Assembly: GCF_000566685.1 (NCBI RefSeq) | Contig: NZ_AZQN01000001.1 | Location: 620,001 to 684,000 of the forward strand | DNA from: Dyadobacter tibetensis Y620-1 | GTDB lineage: Bacteria; Bacteroidota; Bacteroidia; Cytophagales; Spirosomataceae | Direction of reading: 5' to 3' | Length of the DNA: 64,000 bases | In this document: positions 26,777 through 35,244 of the stretch, in pieces | Layout of the letters: the number at the start of each line of letters is the position of its first letter | How positions within the stretch are numbered: the first letter of the stretch is position 1 | The notes under the pieces: generated by a model | What the model saw: only the letters and a program-made list of their open reading frames with translations | The model's database searches: none | Told to the model about the DNA's origin: nothing | Program-made: the position numbers and the translations under genes

Positions 26777-27385
26777 TTATTTCCCGGCTACCAATTTAAC
26801 ATCGATCGTGAAATCATCGTAAATCATCTTATCTCCAAGATTCTCGAAAAATGATTTTGAATTATATTTGATATCATATTTGGAACGATCTACAACCATA
26901 GTACCGCTGGCTGAAACTCCGTTGGAAGTCGGTGTCACCGTCACGGGAAAGGTTATAGGCTTGGTAATTCCCTTAATGGTAAGGTCACCCGTTACGTTAT
27001 AGGTATTCGTTTTTGTAGGTACCGCTTTGGTAACTACAAAGGTTGCTGTCGGGTGTTTCTCCACAGAAAAGAAGTCGTCCGATTTAAGATGCCCTATCAA
27101 TTTGGCATTGTAATCTTTATCCGTAAGATCCGTATTGGTCATACTTCCCAAGTCGGCTACGAAATTTCCTCCTATTAGTTTATTATCCTCAAGAGTGATA
27201 ACACCCTCTTTCATTTTGATTTTACCCGTATGCTCACCCGTCACTTTCTTACCGTTCCAGGTAAGCTCGCTCTTAGCAACATTGACCTTTAACGATACTT
27301 TTTTCACTACTTTATCTGCCATCACCTGTGAGGATACTACAAATGCTAAAGCTACTGCTGCTACTGAATTAATAATTGACTTCAT
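26777..27385 (-). CDS. yceI: YceI family periplasmic lipid-binding protein
   Basis: 202 residues. A signal peptide (about 1-23, cleavage near VMADK) precedes a YceI domain, a lipocalin-like beta barrel that binds isoprenoid-type lipids. Family hallmarks are KSELTWNGKKVTGEHTGKI, DLTDKDYNAKLIGHLKSDDF, the conserved FFSVEKHPTATF, and VTGDLTIKGITKPI. It lies 57 bp after a MarR regulator on the same strand, so the pair is probably co-transcribed and MarR-controlled. Confidence 0.92.
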   Translation of the reverse strand: MKSIINSVAAVALAFVVSSQVMADKVVKKVSLKVNVAKSELTWNGKKVTGEHTGKIKMKEGVITLEDNKLIGGNFVADLGSMTNTDLTDKDYNAKLIGHLKSDDFFSVEKHPTATFVVTKAVPTKTNTYNVTGDLTIKGITKPITFPVTVTPTSNGVSASGTMVVDRSKYDIKYNSKSFFENLGDKMIYDDFTIDVKLVAGK

Positions 27386-27442
27386 TGGATTTTAAATTGG
27401 TAATAGTTGAATTGATTGATTTATACTTAGATATGAATATTA

Positions 27443-27904
27443 TTACTCCTGAACCGATTCACGAAGCAAATCAAGCATATCGCTTAACATGAGTGCCTGC
27501 TCCTCGGTAATGACATTGAGTTTGTTTTCCCACTCCTCTACCCTGGGATCGATTTGCTCTAGAACTTCCATTCCTTGCTTGGTGATAATTACGTCCACGG
27601 CTCTCCGGTCATTAGCACAGAGACTTCTTTCAGCATAATTCTTCAGCAAAAGCTTGTCGACCAGTCTGGAAGTGTTCGAACTCTTATCCAGCATCCGCTC
27701 CGAAATATCACTCACCCGAATGGGCCTACCCTGTTGTCCCCTTAAAATGCGGAGAACATTGTATTGCTGTAAGGTTAAATCATACTCCTTAAACAATTCG
27801 GATTGCCTGTACAATAGCCAGTTACTCGTATAGACGAGGTTAATGGCCATTTTTTGATACGGATTACGAAACGTTTTCTGTTTTATATCGTTTTCTATGG
27901 ACAT
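27443..27904 (-). CDS. MarR family transcriptional regulator
   Basis: 153 residues with the MarR winged helix: LTLQQYNVLRILRGQQGRPI, then recognition segment SDISERMLDKSSNTSRLVDKL and the wing with ERSLCANDRRAVDVIITKQG. MarR proteins are dimers that usually repress their own operon until a small ligand binds. A dyad lies 14 bp upstream of the start and yceI follows on the same strand, so a self-regulated marR-yceI operon is likely. Confidence 0.9.
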   Translation of the reverse strand: MSIENDIKQKTFRNPYQKMAINLVYTSNWLLYRQSELFKEYDLTLQQYNVLRILRGQQGRPIRVSDISERMLDKSSNTSRLVDKLLLKNYAERSLCANDRRAVDVIITKQGMEVLEQIDPRVEEWENKLNVITEEQALMLSDMLDLLRESVQE

Positions 27905-27918
27905 GGCGTTTAATTTTC

Positions 27919-27944
27919 AAATGTATCTACATTTATTGTAATAA
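27919..27944. promoter_or_regulatory. Candidate MarR operator (two adjoining dyads)
   Basis: AAATGTA-TC-TACATTT at 27919-27934 is a perfect inverted repeat with 7-bp arms. It runs into TTATT-GT-AATAA at 27933-27944. The pair sits 14-40 bp upstream of the marR start on the minus strand, where repressor binding would block transcription. The size and position fit MarR operators; binding is inferred. Confidence 0.55.
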
Positions 27945-28100
27945 CATCTATTTGTTGCAAAATGGTTCCAGTAAGGAAGGAAAAATTATAGAAACAGGTC
28001 AGATCATCAAAATCAGAGCATCATCCGCTACAAAGACTCATCAGTTATTGGTTAAGACCATAGCAGTTAACTATATTAGCAATTCACTACTTGAATATAT

Positions 28101-28706
28101 ATGTTCTCAACGACAAAACCACTCGTGTTAGCATCGAACTCACCTCGCCGTAAAGAACTACTCAGCCAGTTGGGTTATAATTTTGAATCCTGCCCAACAG
28201 ATACAGACGAGTCATATCCCTTCGATCTGGAACCTCAAAAGGTAGCGGCATTTATTTGCAGAAAAAAGGCCGAAGCCATCCGTGGTAAGTATCCCCAAAG
28301 TATAGCCATAACAGCAGACACTGTTGTGGTCCGGGGAGAGACAATATTAGGCAAACCGGTTAGTTTGGATGAGGCTAAGAATATTCTTAGGAGTCTGTCA
28401 GGACAGAAACACCAGGTAGTCACGGCATTCTGTCTGGTAGAAGATCAGAAAATAAATACATTTGAAGACATAGCCACCGTTTGGTTTAGGGAGATTGACG
28501 ATTCCGAAATTGACTTCTACCTAACACATGGCTCGCCTATGGACAAGGCCGGTGCTTACGGCATTCAGGAATGGATAGGGCTGATAGCTATCGAGAAAAT
28601 CGAAGGATCTTATTTCACAATTATGGGTCTCCCTACCCATCAACTTTTTCAGGCGTTACAACCTTTCAGCTTTCAAGAGACTCAATCGTTCAATAGTACT
28701 ATATAA
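28101..28706 (+). CDS. maf: Maf-like nucleoside triphosphate pyrophosphatase
   Basis: 201 residues of the Maf/Ham1 superfamily, which hydrolyses dTTP, UTP or modified nucleotides to monophosphates and may limit division or clean the pool. The N-terminal signature LASNSPRRKELLSQLG is clear, as are ESYP, AITADTVVV with the catalytic Asp, and the C-terminal DKAGAYGIQEW. It ends 6 bp before the GH13 gene, so the two probably share a transcript. Confidence 0.93.
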   Translation: MFSTTKPLVLASNSPRRKELLSQLGYNFESCPTDTDESYPFDLEPQKVAAFICRKKAEAIRGKYPQSIAITADTVVVRGETILGKPVSLDEAKNILRSLSGQKHQVVTAFCLVEDQKINTFEDIATVWFREIDDSEIDFYLTHGSPMDKAGAYGIQEWIGLIAIEKIEGSYFTIMGLPTHQLFQALQPFSFQETQSFNSTI

Positions 28707-28712
28707 TTTTGT

Positions 28713-30206
28713 ATGGGTACTACCCCGAGGCTATGTTACGAGATTTTTGTTCGGTCCTTTTGCGATTCGAATGGAGATGGAATTGGTGATTTGCAAGGTA
28801 TAATTTCCAAGCTCGACTATCTGCAAGAATTTGGGGTAGAGGCTATCTGGCTTACTCCGGTTCATCCCTCACCGAGCTATCACAAATATGATGTAACAGA
28901 TTATTATTCCATTGACCCTGAGTTTGGTACTCTGGCCGATTTTCAGGAATTAATACAAGAGGCTCATAAGCGAAAGATTGCCGTCCTGCTCGATCTGATT
29001 ATCAATCATACCAGTACAACGCACCCCTGGTTTCTTGAAGCAGCCAAAGGAAGCCATAACGAATATCGCAATTATTATTGGTGGAAGACACAGGAGGAGA
29101 TCGATCAATTGGGTATTGCAAGTAGACAAGCATCTGAAGACTCTCAGGAAGTTTATCCCTGGCACGATATCCCCGGTGACCCTGAAATGTATTATGGACT
29201 CTTCTTTTCAGGCATGCCCGACCTGAACTTCCACTCTGCAGCTCTAAGAAATGAGTTTGTTCGTATCATGACATTCTGGTTAATTGAAATGGAGGTGGAT
29301 GGGTTTCGTATCGATGCCGCCCGTCATATCTATCCCACCTGGGAACAGGAACACAATCATACCTTTTGGTCTTTCTTTAAGGAAGCTGTCCAAAAGATCA
29401 AACAAGGTGCCTTTACTGTAGGTGAAATATGGGCAGGTTCAGAGGAAGTTGCTCCTTATTATCAAGGGTTACATGCCACATTCAATTTCGATCTGAGTTT
29501 TAAGATTCAGGAATTACTTGTGTCGCAAAAAAATAATGGGTTGATAGAGATGCTTTTAAGGGCACATCGACTTTATGCTAGTCATAATAGGGGGTTTATC
29601 GACGCAATAATGCTTACCAATCACGATCAGGAAAGAATTGCGAGTGTTGTAAAACAGGATATAAAAAAAGTGAAACAAGCCGCATCTATATTGCTCACAC
29701 TTCCGGGACAACCCTATCTCTACTACGGAGAAGAACTGGGTATGCTGGGCACCAAACCAGACCCTCATATTAGAGAACCATTTTTATGGAGCTCGGACCC
29801 ATCAGATAAGGCACGTCCCAATTGGATAGAGCCAATATTTAGTACTATGGGGAACGTTACACCATTGGCAGAACAACAAAAAGATCCAGGATCGATCTGG
29901 AATCACTACAAAAAACTGATTGATCTCAGATTGGCTCACCCTGCATTAAATTCGGTAGAAGAACCCAACATCACTCCTTACCAAATAGACCACCCTCAAG
30001 TCTTAGCATTTACACGTCAATCGTCAGAAGAGCAGTTGTTGATAATACATTATTTAGGATCTCATCCTTGTAAAATTCCTTTTACTGTTCCCTTTCAGTT
30101 TACCGTCCTCTTCAGTTTCCGATCGGGGGTTGACTGGATTGGAAAACGTTTACTGCTGAAAAGCCATAGCCTATTGGTGCTACAATTAAGGAATATTGGT
30201 GAATGA
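28713..30206 (+). CDS. GH13 alpha-amylase family glycosidase, cytosolic
   Basis: 497 residues. The (beta/alpha)8 GH13 domain carries all four conserved regions: DLIINHT (region I), DGFRIDAARH with nucleophile Asp201 (II), GEIW with acid/base Glu238 (III), and LTNHDQERI with Asp305 (IV). A calcium-type loop DSNGDGIGDLQG is near the start. No signal peptide is present, so it probably acts on internal glycans or imported maltodextrins. A C-terminal beta domain of about 85 residues follows. Specificity (amylase, alpha-glucosidase or transferase) is not certain. Confidence 0.9.
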   Translation: MGTTPRLCYEIFVRSFCDSNGDGIGDLQGIISKLDYLQEFGVEAIWLTPVHPSPSYHKYDVTDYYSIDPEFGTLADFQELIQEAHKRKIAVLLDLIINHTSTTHPWFLEAAKGSHNEYRNYYWWKTQEEIDQLGIASRQASEDSQEVYPWHDIPGDPEMYYGLFFSGMPDLNFHSAALRNEFVRIMTFWLIEMEVDGFRIDAARHIYPTWEQEHNHTFWSFFKEAVQKIKQGAFTVGEIWAGSEEVAPYYQGLHATFNFDLSFKIQELLVSQKNNGLIEMLLRAHRLYASHNRGFIDAIMLTNHDQERIASVVKQDIKKVKQAASILLTLPGQPYLYYGEELGMLGTKPDPHIREPFLWSSDPSDKARPNWIEPIFSTMGNVTPLAEQQKDPGSIWNHYKKLIDLRLAHPALNSVEEPNITPYQIDHPQVLAFTRQSSEEQLLIIHYLGSHPCKIPFTVPFQFTVLFSFRSGVDWIGKRLLLKSHSLLVLQLRNIGE

Positions 30207-30307
30207 TTTTAACGGCAGTAGAAACTACCTGCAAACCACTTATTGGGAGAACAGATCACGGAAGTTTAAACTTCACTTTCGGGTCTTGTACTTAATCTGT
30301 GGTGAAC

Positions 30308-31315
30308 ATGAAAAAAATATCTGTTCTTATCTTTCTTTGTACTTTTTCCTTTTCCGTAGTGGCACAAAAGATATATCCGACCCGGGGCCGTATCCTCAGT
30401 ATACACCCATCTTTTAATCAGATTCTAGACAGAGATGCCGTAATTGAAGTATTGGCATCAGGCTTTAAATGGGCCGAGGGGCCGGTATGGATAAAAGAAA
30501 ATAATAGCTTGCTATTTTCTGATGTACCGGCTAACACCATTTATCAATGGAATGAAAAGTCGGGTTTAAGCGTATTCCTTACTCCTTCCGGATATACAGG
30601 AAGAGGTGAGTATAGCGACGAACCAGGCAGTAATGGACTAATAATGAATCAAAAAGGAGAATTGGTCGCCTGCGAGCATGGGGATAGGCGCCTGACTTCC
30701 ATGCATCTTCTGAAAGGAGGAAAGCGCACCTTAGCAGACGGTTATGAAGGTAAGAGATTTAACAGTCCAAACGATGTAGTACAGCATAATAATGCATCTT
30801 ATTATTTCACTGACCCACCCTACGGTTTGGCACTTAAACATAATGATCCAAGCAGAGAACTAGAACACTTTGGAGTTTACCGCTGTTCCCCAGAGGGGCA
30901 GGTGAGTTTGCAAATAAGTGATCTATCTCGTCCTAATGGCCTGGCCTTTTCTCCGGACCAGAAAACATTATACGTAGCTGTGTCTGATCCTGAGCATGCG
31001 GTATGGATGTCATACCCCGTTTTAGAAGATGGCAGTATCGGAAAAGGGGAAACATTTTATGACGCAACGGAAGCTTTAAAGAGAGGCAAGGCTGGACTGC
31101 CCGACGGGCTAAAGGTTGATTACAAAGGGAACCTCTGGGCTAGTGGTCCGGGAGGGATTTGGATTCTAAACCCCGAAGGTAAACTCCTGGGTAGAATAGA
31201 AATGGATGAGCTGACTTCTAATTGTGCCTGGGGAGACGATGGGGCTACCTTATATATGACCGTAAATGGCTATTTATGCAGAGTAAGAACGAAGGTAAAA
31301 GGGGCCAATTGGTAA
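30308..31315 (+). CDS. Exported SMP-30/gluconolactonase family beta-propeller
   Basis: 335 residues from the ATG at 30308 (GTG codons at 30299 and 30302 are possible but weaker). A signal peptide ending VVAQ precedes a six-bladed SMP-30/gluconolaconase/LRE-like propeller. Metal-site residues are seen in KWAEGPVWIKE, GSNGLIMN, NSPNDVV, SRPNGLAFSP and GLPDGLKVD. Members hydrolyse sugar lactones, often with Ca2+ or Zn2+. The periplasmic site suggests action on lactones from oxidised aldoses. It is 101 bp after the GH13 gene. Confidence 0.88.
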   Translation: MKKISVLIFLCTFSFSVVAQKIYPTRGRILSIHPSFNQILDRDAVIEVLASGFKWAEGPVWIKENNSLLFSDVPANTIYQWNEKSGLSVFLTPSGYTGRGEYSDEPGSNGLIMNQKGELVACEHGDRRLTSMHLLKGGKRTLADGYEGKRFNSPNDVVQHNNASYYFTDPPYGLALKHNDPSRELEHFGVYRCSPEGQVSLQISDLSRPNGLAFSPDQKTLYVAVSDPEHAVWMSYPVLEDGSIGKGETFYDATEALKRGKAGLPDGLKVDYKGNLWASGPGGIWILNPEGKLLGRIEMDELTSNCAWGDDGATLYMTVNGYLCRVRTKVKGANW

Positions 31316-31350
31316 AACTGCTACTGTTAACTACCTGATCCCATCATAAC

Positions 31351-31382
31351 AGCAAAGCCTACAGAAATCTGCAGGCTTTGCT
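31351..31382. terminator. Hairpin between convergent genes
   Basis: A 14-bp stem with one mismatch (arms 31351-31364 and 31369-31382, outer part AGCAAAGCCT/AGGCTTTGCT) and a 4-base loop. It lacks a clear T run, so it is a terminator candidate by position and stem strength. Confidence 0.55.
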
Positions 31383-31399
31383 ATCTGAACTGAGATAAT

Positions 31400-32050
31400 T
31401 CACTTAAGTCCTCTTACAGATAAAAGGTTTTTTTCTACATCCTGTTTGACAGATTCCCAATCTGTTTTCCCCTGTTTATAAATTCGCGTATAAGTCTTGT
31501 AGAGAAGTAGTTTTTGGTCATCCAGCCTGCTCAGCTCACGAGACAATTGATCCCGTTCATTGGCACTAGCCCGCTTATACTGCTGGGCATACTGACTCCA
31601 AGTCTTATCAATTACATTAATCTCATATAATACCACTTCTGCCAATTGATCCATTTCTTTGTACTGATCTACCATTTTTTGGTTGTATGCAGCCAAAGAG
31701 CCGTCTATAGGCGAAACGCTTGATGAGGACTCTCCATCCATTGAAAGATCGTAATTCCGGGCATATGACTTCTGTGGGTGCCTAACGGAATCAGACGGAA
31801 CGGATGTCCTGGCAGGAGATTTGGTCGAAGGAGCAAGATCCGTTATTACTTCTGAGCTATCGGGGCTAATCCAGGTGCTGTTCCTGCTATCCATACTAAC
31901 TGGTTCGTTAGCTAACTGAGTGGTCGTACCGGAGATTTCTGATTTATCCTCGGACTTAACCAAGGTTCCCTTCATTTTCTCAAAACTCTTGCAGCCAAAA
32001 GTGGCTGCAGAAAGTGAGAACATTAAAATCATTTTAGAATAGGTGTGCAT
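31400..32050 (-). CDS. Lipoprotein of unknown function with coiled-coil-like C-terminus
   Basis: 216 residues. The leader ends at AATFGC, a lipobox-like site. The next 90 residues are low-complexity, rich in Ser, Thr, Asp and Pro, and probably disordered. The C-terminal half (about 110-210) is charged and helical, with heptad-like SANERDQLSRELSRLDDQK. I do not recognise a family. It lies 11 bp after an outer-membrane beta-barrel gene on the same strand, so both may work in the outer membrane. Confidence 0.65.
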   Translation of the reverse strand: MHTYSKMILMFSLSAATFGCKSFEKMKGTLVKSEDKSEISGTTTQLANEPVSMDSRNSTWISPDSSEVITDLAPSTKSPARTSVPSDSVRHPQKSYARNYDLSMDGESSSSVSPIDGSLAAYNQKMVDQYKEMDQLAEVVLYEINVIDKTWSQYAQQYKRASANERDQLSRELSRLDDQKLLLYKTYTRIYKQGKTDWESVKQDVEKNLLSVRGLK

Positions 32051-32061
32051 ATGTAAATAAA

Positions 32062-32580
32062 TTAAAAATTGTGACGTAAACCGACGCTGAGGTTGGGGTT
32101 AAAATAAGTTAATTTTGGAAGTATCTCAAGATACCCTCCCCCTTCGATAAAGAATGAAGTCGGCTGATTAGCAAAGAAAAACTCTACTCCCACGGTTCCT
32201 GACGGGCCTGTTGAAATGGTTTTTTCGTAGATTTTTTTGTTAGATGGCTCTGGGTAATAGCGACGGGAATTAAGTTGTGCCCCTACCCCACCGTAAGCAG
32301 TCATGCGTTGATTCATCATGGGCACATACCACAGATACGTGGCATTGAGCATTAGACCGATGCTAGCATACTCTCCCTTACGATAGTCCTTTCCCTTTTT
32401 TAATAATCCTGTATAGGTTCCCAGACTCACATCGAGGGCATTCTGATCACCATATTTGCGAAGACTGATTGCATTGGGTTCTCCAATTTCAAAACCAACG
32501 GCCCATTTCTGTGTTTGTGCCTGTGCCGCCAAAGAGGTAAGAATAATTGCCAGCAGTAATAATGCGGATTTTTTTTTCAT
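32062..32580 (-). CDS. Small outer-membrane beta-barrel protein
   Basis: 172 residues. A signal peptide (about 1-22, ending LAAQAQ) precedes alternating aromatic/hydrophobic strands typical of eight-stranded OmpA/OmpX-like barrels, such as WAVGFEIGEPNAISLRKYG, ASIGLMLNATYLWY, TAYGGVGAQLNS and GTVGVEFFF. It ends in LRHNF, a C-terminal Phe typical of BAM-dependent outer-membrane proteins. Function unknown. It is co-directional with the lipoprotein downstream. Confidence 0.75.
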   Translation of the reverse strand: MKKKSALLLLAIILTSLAAQAQTQKWAVGFEIGEPNAISLRKYGDQNALDVSLGTYTGLLKKGKDYRKGEYASIGLMLNATYLWYVPMMNQRMTAYGGVGAQLNSRRYYPEPSNKKIYEKTISTGPSGTVGVEFFFANQPTSFFIEGGGYLEILPKLTYFNPNLSVGLRHNF

Positions 32581-33038
32581 AAAACAGAATTTAGTGTGTA
32601 TACCGTGTTACTGATAACGGCTATACTTGATGAAGAATTACTAAGGTTATATCCAAAACTATGCCAATATACGTGAAAGCGGAAAAAGAACCACGAAAAG
32701 ATAGATTATTTGAGACAAAATCATGTGAGATATTGACAAAATAGCTCGTAGAAGTAGAATTGAAATTTTGGCTTACCTGAAAGAGCCGTTTGAGCATTTA
32801 TTCCTTCTGAAAATGAATGGGGACATAGTGGCACCCTCTATTAGACAAATATGAAAGGGGTACTCGCCAGAATACCCTTTCTCTGGAATAGGCCTATTTC
32901 CTACTTTTTCCCGAAATAGGATACTCGAGGACACACAGCTGGTGCTCTTTATTCAATTTTGATTTTTTACCTTGGTGGCTTTGCAAATTCTTCCTAATAT
33001 TGAACCCTAAAACTATCACTATACCAAACTAAATACTA
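32581..33038. other. 458-bp intergenic region with several inverted repeats
   Basis: No convincing ORF was found. It contains AAAGGGGTA ... TACCCTTT (about 32855-32880), the palindrome AATAGGCCTATT (32887-32898), and CCTATTTC ... GAAATAGG (32893-32900 and 32913-32920). It separates a minus-strand from a plus-strand gene, so both promoters should lie here. The hairpins could belong to a small RNA, but nothing is proven. Confidence 0.4.
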
Positions 33039-33536
33039 GTGGACCAACCTAAAAAAAGTAAGATATTTAACTCCAAAGACCTAATAGCGTATTTCCTTGT
33101 AGCCGGTACAGGAGCTGTGGTTCAGCTAGTTTGCAGTAGTTTAATTCAAGATTGGTTCCATCTTACCTTCCAAGAATCTATTTGGCCATCGTATATGCTT
33201 TCATTTGTAGTTGGCTTTACTCTTACTAAACTTTTTGCCTTCGACGCACGCCGCACCAATCAAACCAGGAGGGAAATGGTAAAATTTTTAATGGTAGCCG
33301 TATTCTCAGGTTTTGTGACTGATTTGGGTACCCGGGTAGCCTACTACTTCTCCAGTTCCTACCTCCAGGTATACACGTATGTCCTCCCCGGCTCTACAAA
33401 GGAGATTAATATCAACGAAATGGGTTGTTATATTTTTGGTATGGGCTGTAGTTTTATAAGCAATTATATTCTACATAAGACTTTTACCTTTAAGAGTACC
33501 GGATTCTATGACAGGTTGAAGGTATTAATAAGGTAA
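33039..33536 (+). CDS. GtrA-like family membrane protein
   Basis: 165 residues, started at a GTG. Four transmembrane helices are visible (about 13-33, 46-66, 85-105 and 132-152), with the GtrA-like pattern FLVAGTGAVVQLV ... SFVVGFTLTKLFAFDAR ... ISNYILHKTFTFK. GtrA proteins are thought to flip undecaprenyl-phosphate-linked sugars across the inner membrane for polymer decoration. No glycosyltransferase partner is adjacent, so the specific pathway is unknown. Confidence 0.85.
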   Translation: MDQPKKSKIFNSKDLIAYFLVAGTGAVVQLVCSSLIQDWFHLTFQESIWPSYMLSFVVGFTLTKLFAFDARRTNQTRREMVKFLMVAVFSGFVTDLGTRVAYYFSSSYLQVYTYVLPGSTKEININEMGCYIFGMGCSFISNYILHKTFTFKSTGFYDRLKVLIR

Positions 33537-33544
33537 TATTAAGG

Positions 33545-33573
33545 AGTTCTCCGTGCCTTATACGCGGAGAACT
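33545..33573. terminator. Bidirectional terminator between gtrA-like and thiolase genes
   Basis: AGTTCTCCG (33545-33553) and CGGAGAACT (33565-33573) form a perfect 9-bp stem with an 11-base loop, located 8 bp from each of the two convergent stop codons. Confidence 0.65.
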
Positions 33574-33580
33574 TCCCCAC

Positions 33581-34771
33581 TTATTGCCCCATAAATTCCA
33601 CAATTATCGCCGAAGCTCCTCCTCCGCCATTACAAATGGCTGCCAGTCCGTACCTGCCTTTTTTATGCTGTAAGACGGACAATAGAGTGGTTACAATTCT
33701 AGCTCCAGATGCGCCAAGTGGATGCCCCAGGGAAACTGCTCCTCCAAATACATTGACTCGTTCCTGATCAACTCCCAAAGCTTTCATATAGGCAAGGGGC
33801 ACCACAGAAAATGCCTCGTTGACCTCAAAAAAATCGATTTCTTCCAGTTTCATGCCGGCCTTATCCAGAACTTTCCGCGTAGCCAAAATGGGAGTCGTTG
33901 TAAACCATTGAGGCTCCTGCTCCGCATCGGCATAGGCGATAATTCTGGCACGAGGCGAAAGTTTTTTGGATGCTACCACATTAGCCGAGGCCAGAATCAG
34001 CGCTGCAGCACCATCGTTGATGGTGGAGGCATTGGCTGCCGTAACGGTACCATCCTTAGAAAACACAGGTTTCAGATTCGGAATTTTTTCGAATTTAACT
34101 CGTTTATACTCTTCATCCTCAGAAATTACGATGGTCTGCCCTTTTTGAGCAAGACTGATAGGCGTAATCTCATCACTAAAAAACCCGCTGGAGGTAGCGG
34201 CAGCGCTGCGCTGATAGGACTCAATAGCATAAGCATCCTGATCCTCTCTGCTGATTTGATGCTTTGTTGCAGTACGGTCACCACAAACACCCATCCCCAT
34301 TTGGTCATACACGTCCGTTAGGCCGTCTTTTAACAACCCATCCACAATTTCTCCATTTCCATATCCGTAACCCATGCGGGCCTTGGGTAGGTAATACGGT
34401 ATTTGTGACATAGATTCCATCCCACCGGCTACTACTACCGAACAATCGCCCAGGCGGATGGATTGTGCTCCTAACATGATCGCCTTCATTCCGGAGGCAC
34501 AAACCTTATTGATTGTAGTACAATTGACTGAATCTGGGAGTCCGGCAAATCGGGCAGCCTGACGTGCCGGAGCCTGACCCAAATTGGCCGAAATAACATT
34601 TCCCATCATAACATCATCGACATCATCTGCCTTCAGTTGTGATTTTTCTAAAGCAGCTTTAATAGCCTCTGCACCTAAGTCAGGAGCACTAAGTGATGAT
34701 AATACGCCATTGAAACTTCCTATAGGTGTTCGCGCTGCACTAAGTATGAACACGTCTTCTAAATGATTCAT
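33581..34771 (-). CDS. atoB: Acetyl-CoA C-acetyltransferase (thiolase)
   Basis: 396 residues, normal thiolase length. It condenses two acetyl-CoA to acetoacetyl-CoA or cleaves 3-ketoacyl-CoA. The nucleophile Cys91 is in NKVCASGMKAI, the NEAF motif is in FEVNEAFSVVPLA, the catalytic His is in VSLGHPLGASGARI, and the second Cys is in AICNGGGGA. The gene stands alone, with no hydroxyacyl-CoA dehydrogenase beside it. Biosynthetic versus degradative preference cannot be told; atoB is the closest label. Confidence 0.94.
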   Translation of the reverse strand: MNHLEDVFILSAARTPIGSFNGVLSSLSAPDLGAEAIKAALEKSQLKADDVDDVMMGNVISANLGQAPARQAARFAGLPDSVNCTTINKVCASGMKAIMLGAQSIRLGDCSVVVAGGMESMSQIPYYLPKARMGYGYGNGEIVDGLLKDGLTDVYDQMGMGVCGDRTATKHQISREDQDAYAIESYQRSAAATSSGFFSDEITPISLAQKGQTIVISEDEEYKRVKFEKIPNLKPVFSKDGTVTAANASTINDGAAALILASANVVASKKLSPRARIIAYADAEQEPQWFTTTPILATRKVLDKAGMKLEEIDFFEVNEAFSVVPLAYMKALGVDQERVNVFGGAVSLGHPLGASGARIVTTLLSVLQHKKGRYGLAAICNGGGGASAIIVEFMGQ

Positions 34772-34959
34772 AAAAAAGTCCCGTTTGTTGAATAAGATAA
34801 AACCCGGTTTGCCATAATCCGCAAACCCTTAAGTTAATATTATTTAACATACAAAAGAATTATATGAATAATTCCAGTACTATTTTCAAATCAGGAGCCG
34901 TACCTTTTTCTCTATTTGAGATCTAAGGAAGCAAATCTGACACCTTATTCCTACGCGTC

Positions 34960-35202
34960 CTATGGTAGTTTTTCATATTCGCCTTGCCAGGCATACTTTC
35001 CAAAAATAACCAAACCAGCGCCAATAGGTATGAATATAAGAATGATGATGGCCCACTGCAACGTTGTATTGGTACGTTCTATCCCAACTGGAGAGAGACC
35101 TATTTTCTCTACGGCTTGCTGAATCAAAAAAATGATGATAGCAGGCCCTAATAGCATCCAAACCAGACCTAGCATTTTTTTTATATTGTTCATAATACTC
35201 AT
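34960..35202 (-). CDS. Small two-helix membrane protein beside an MHS transporter
   Basis: 80 residues with two transmembrane helices (about 10-30 and 48-68) and the loop EKIGLSPVGIERTNTTLQ. Start at 35202 or at the Met of MNNIKK (35193). It is 42 bp after the MHS-type transporter gene on the same strand. I cannot place it with certainty; it may be a subunit or stabiliser of the transporter. Confidence 0.7.
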   Translation of the reverse strand: MSIMNNIKKMLGLVWMLLGPAIIIFLIQQAVEKIGLSPVGIERTNTTLQWAIIILIFIPIGAGLVIFGKYAWQGEYEKLP

Positions 35203-35244
35203 TTTAAAGATTAAAATCGCGAATCCAAAGTGGCTTTATAACCA

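Noticed and set aside
33722..34321. A 199-codon plus-strand ORF opposite the thiolase gene
   Set aside because: It is antisense to a clear thiolase, has a low-complexity translation without motifs, and arises from the codon structure of the real gene.
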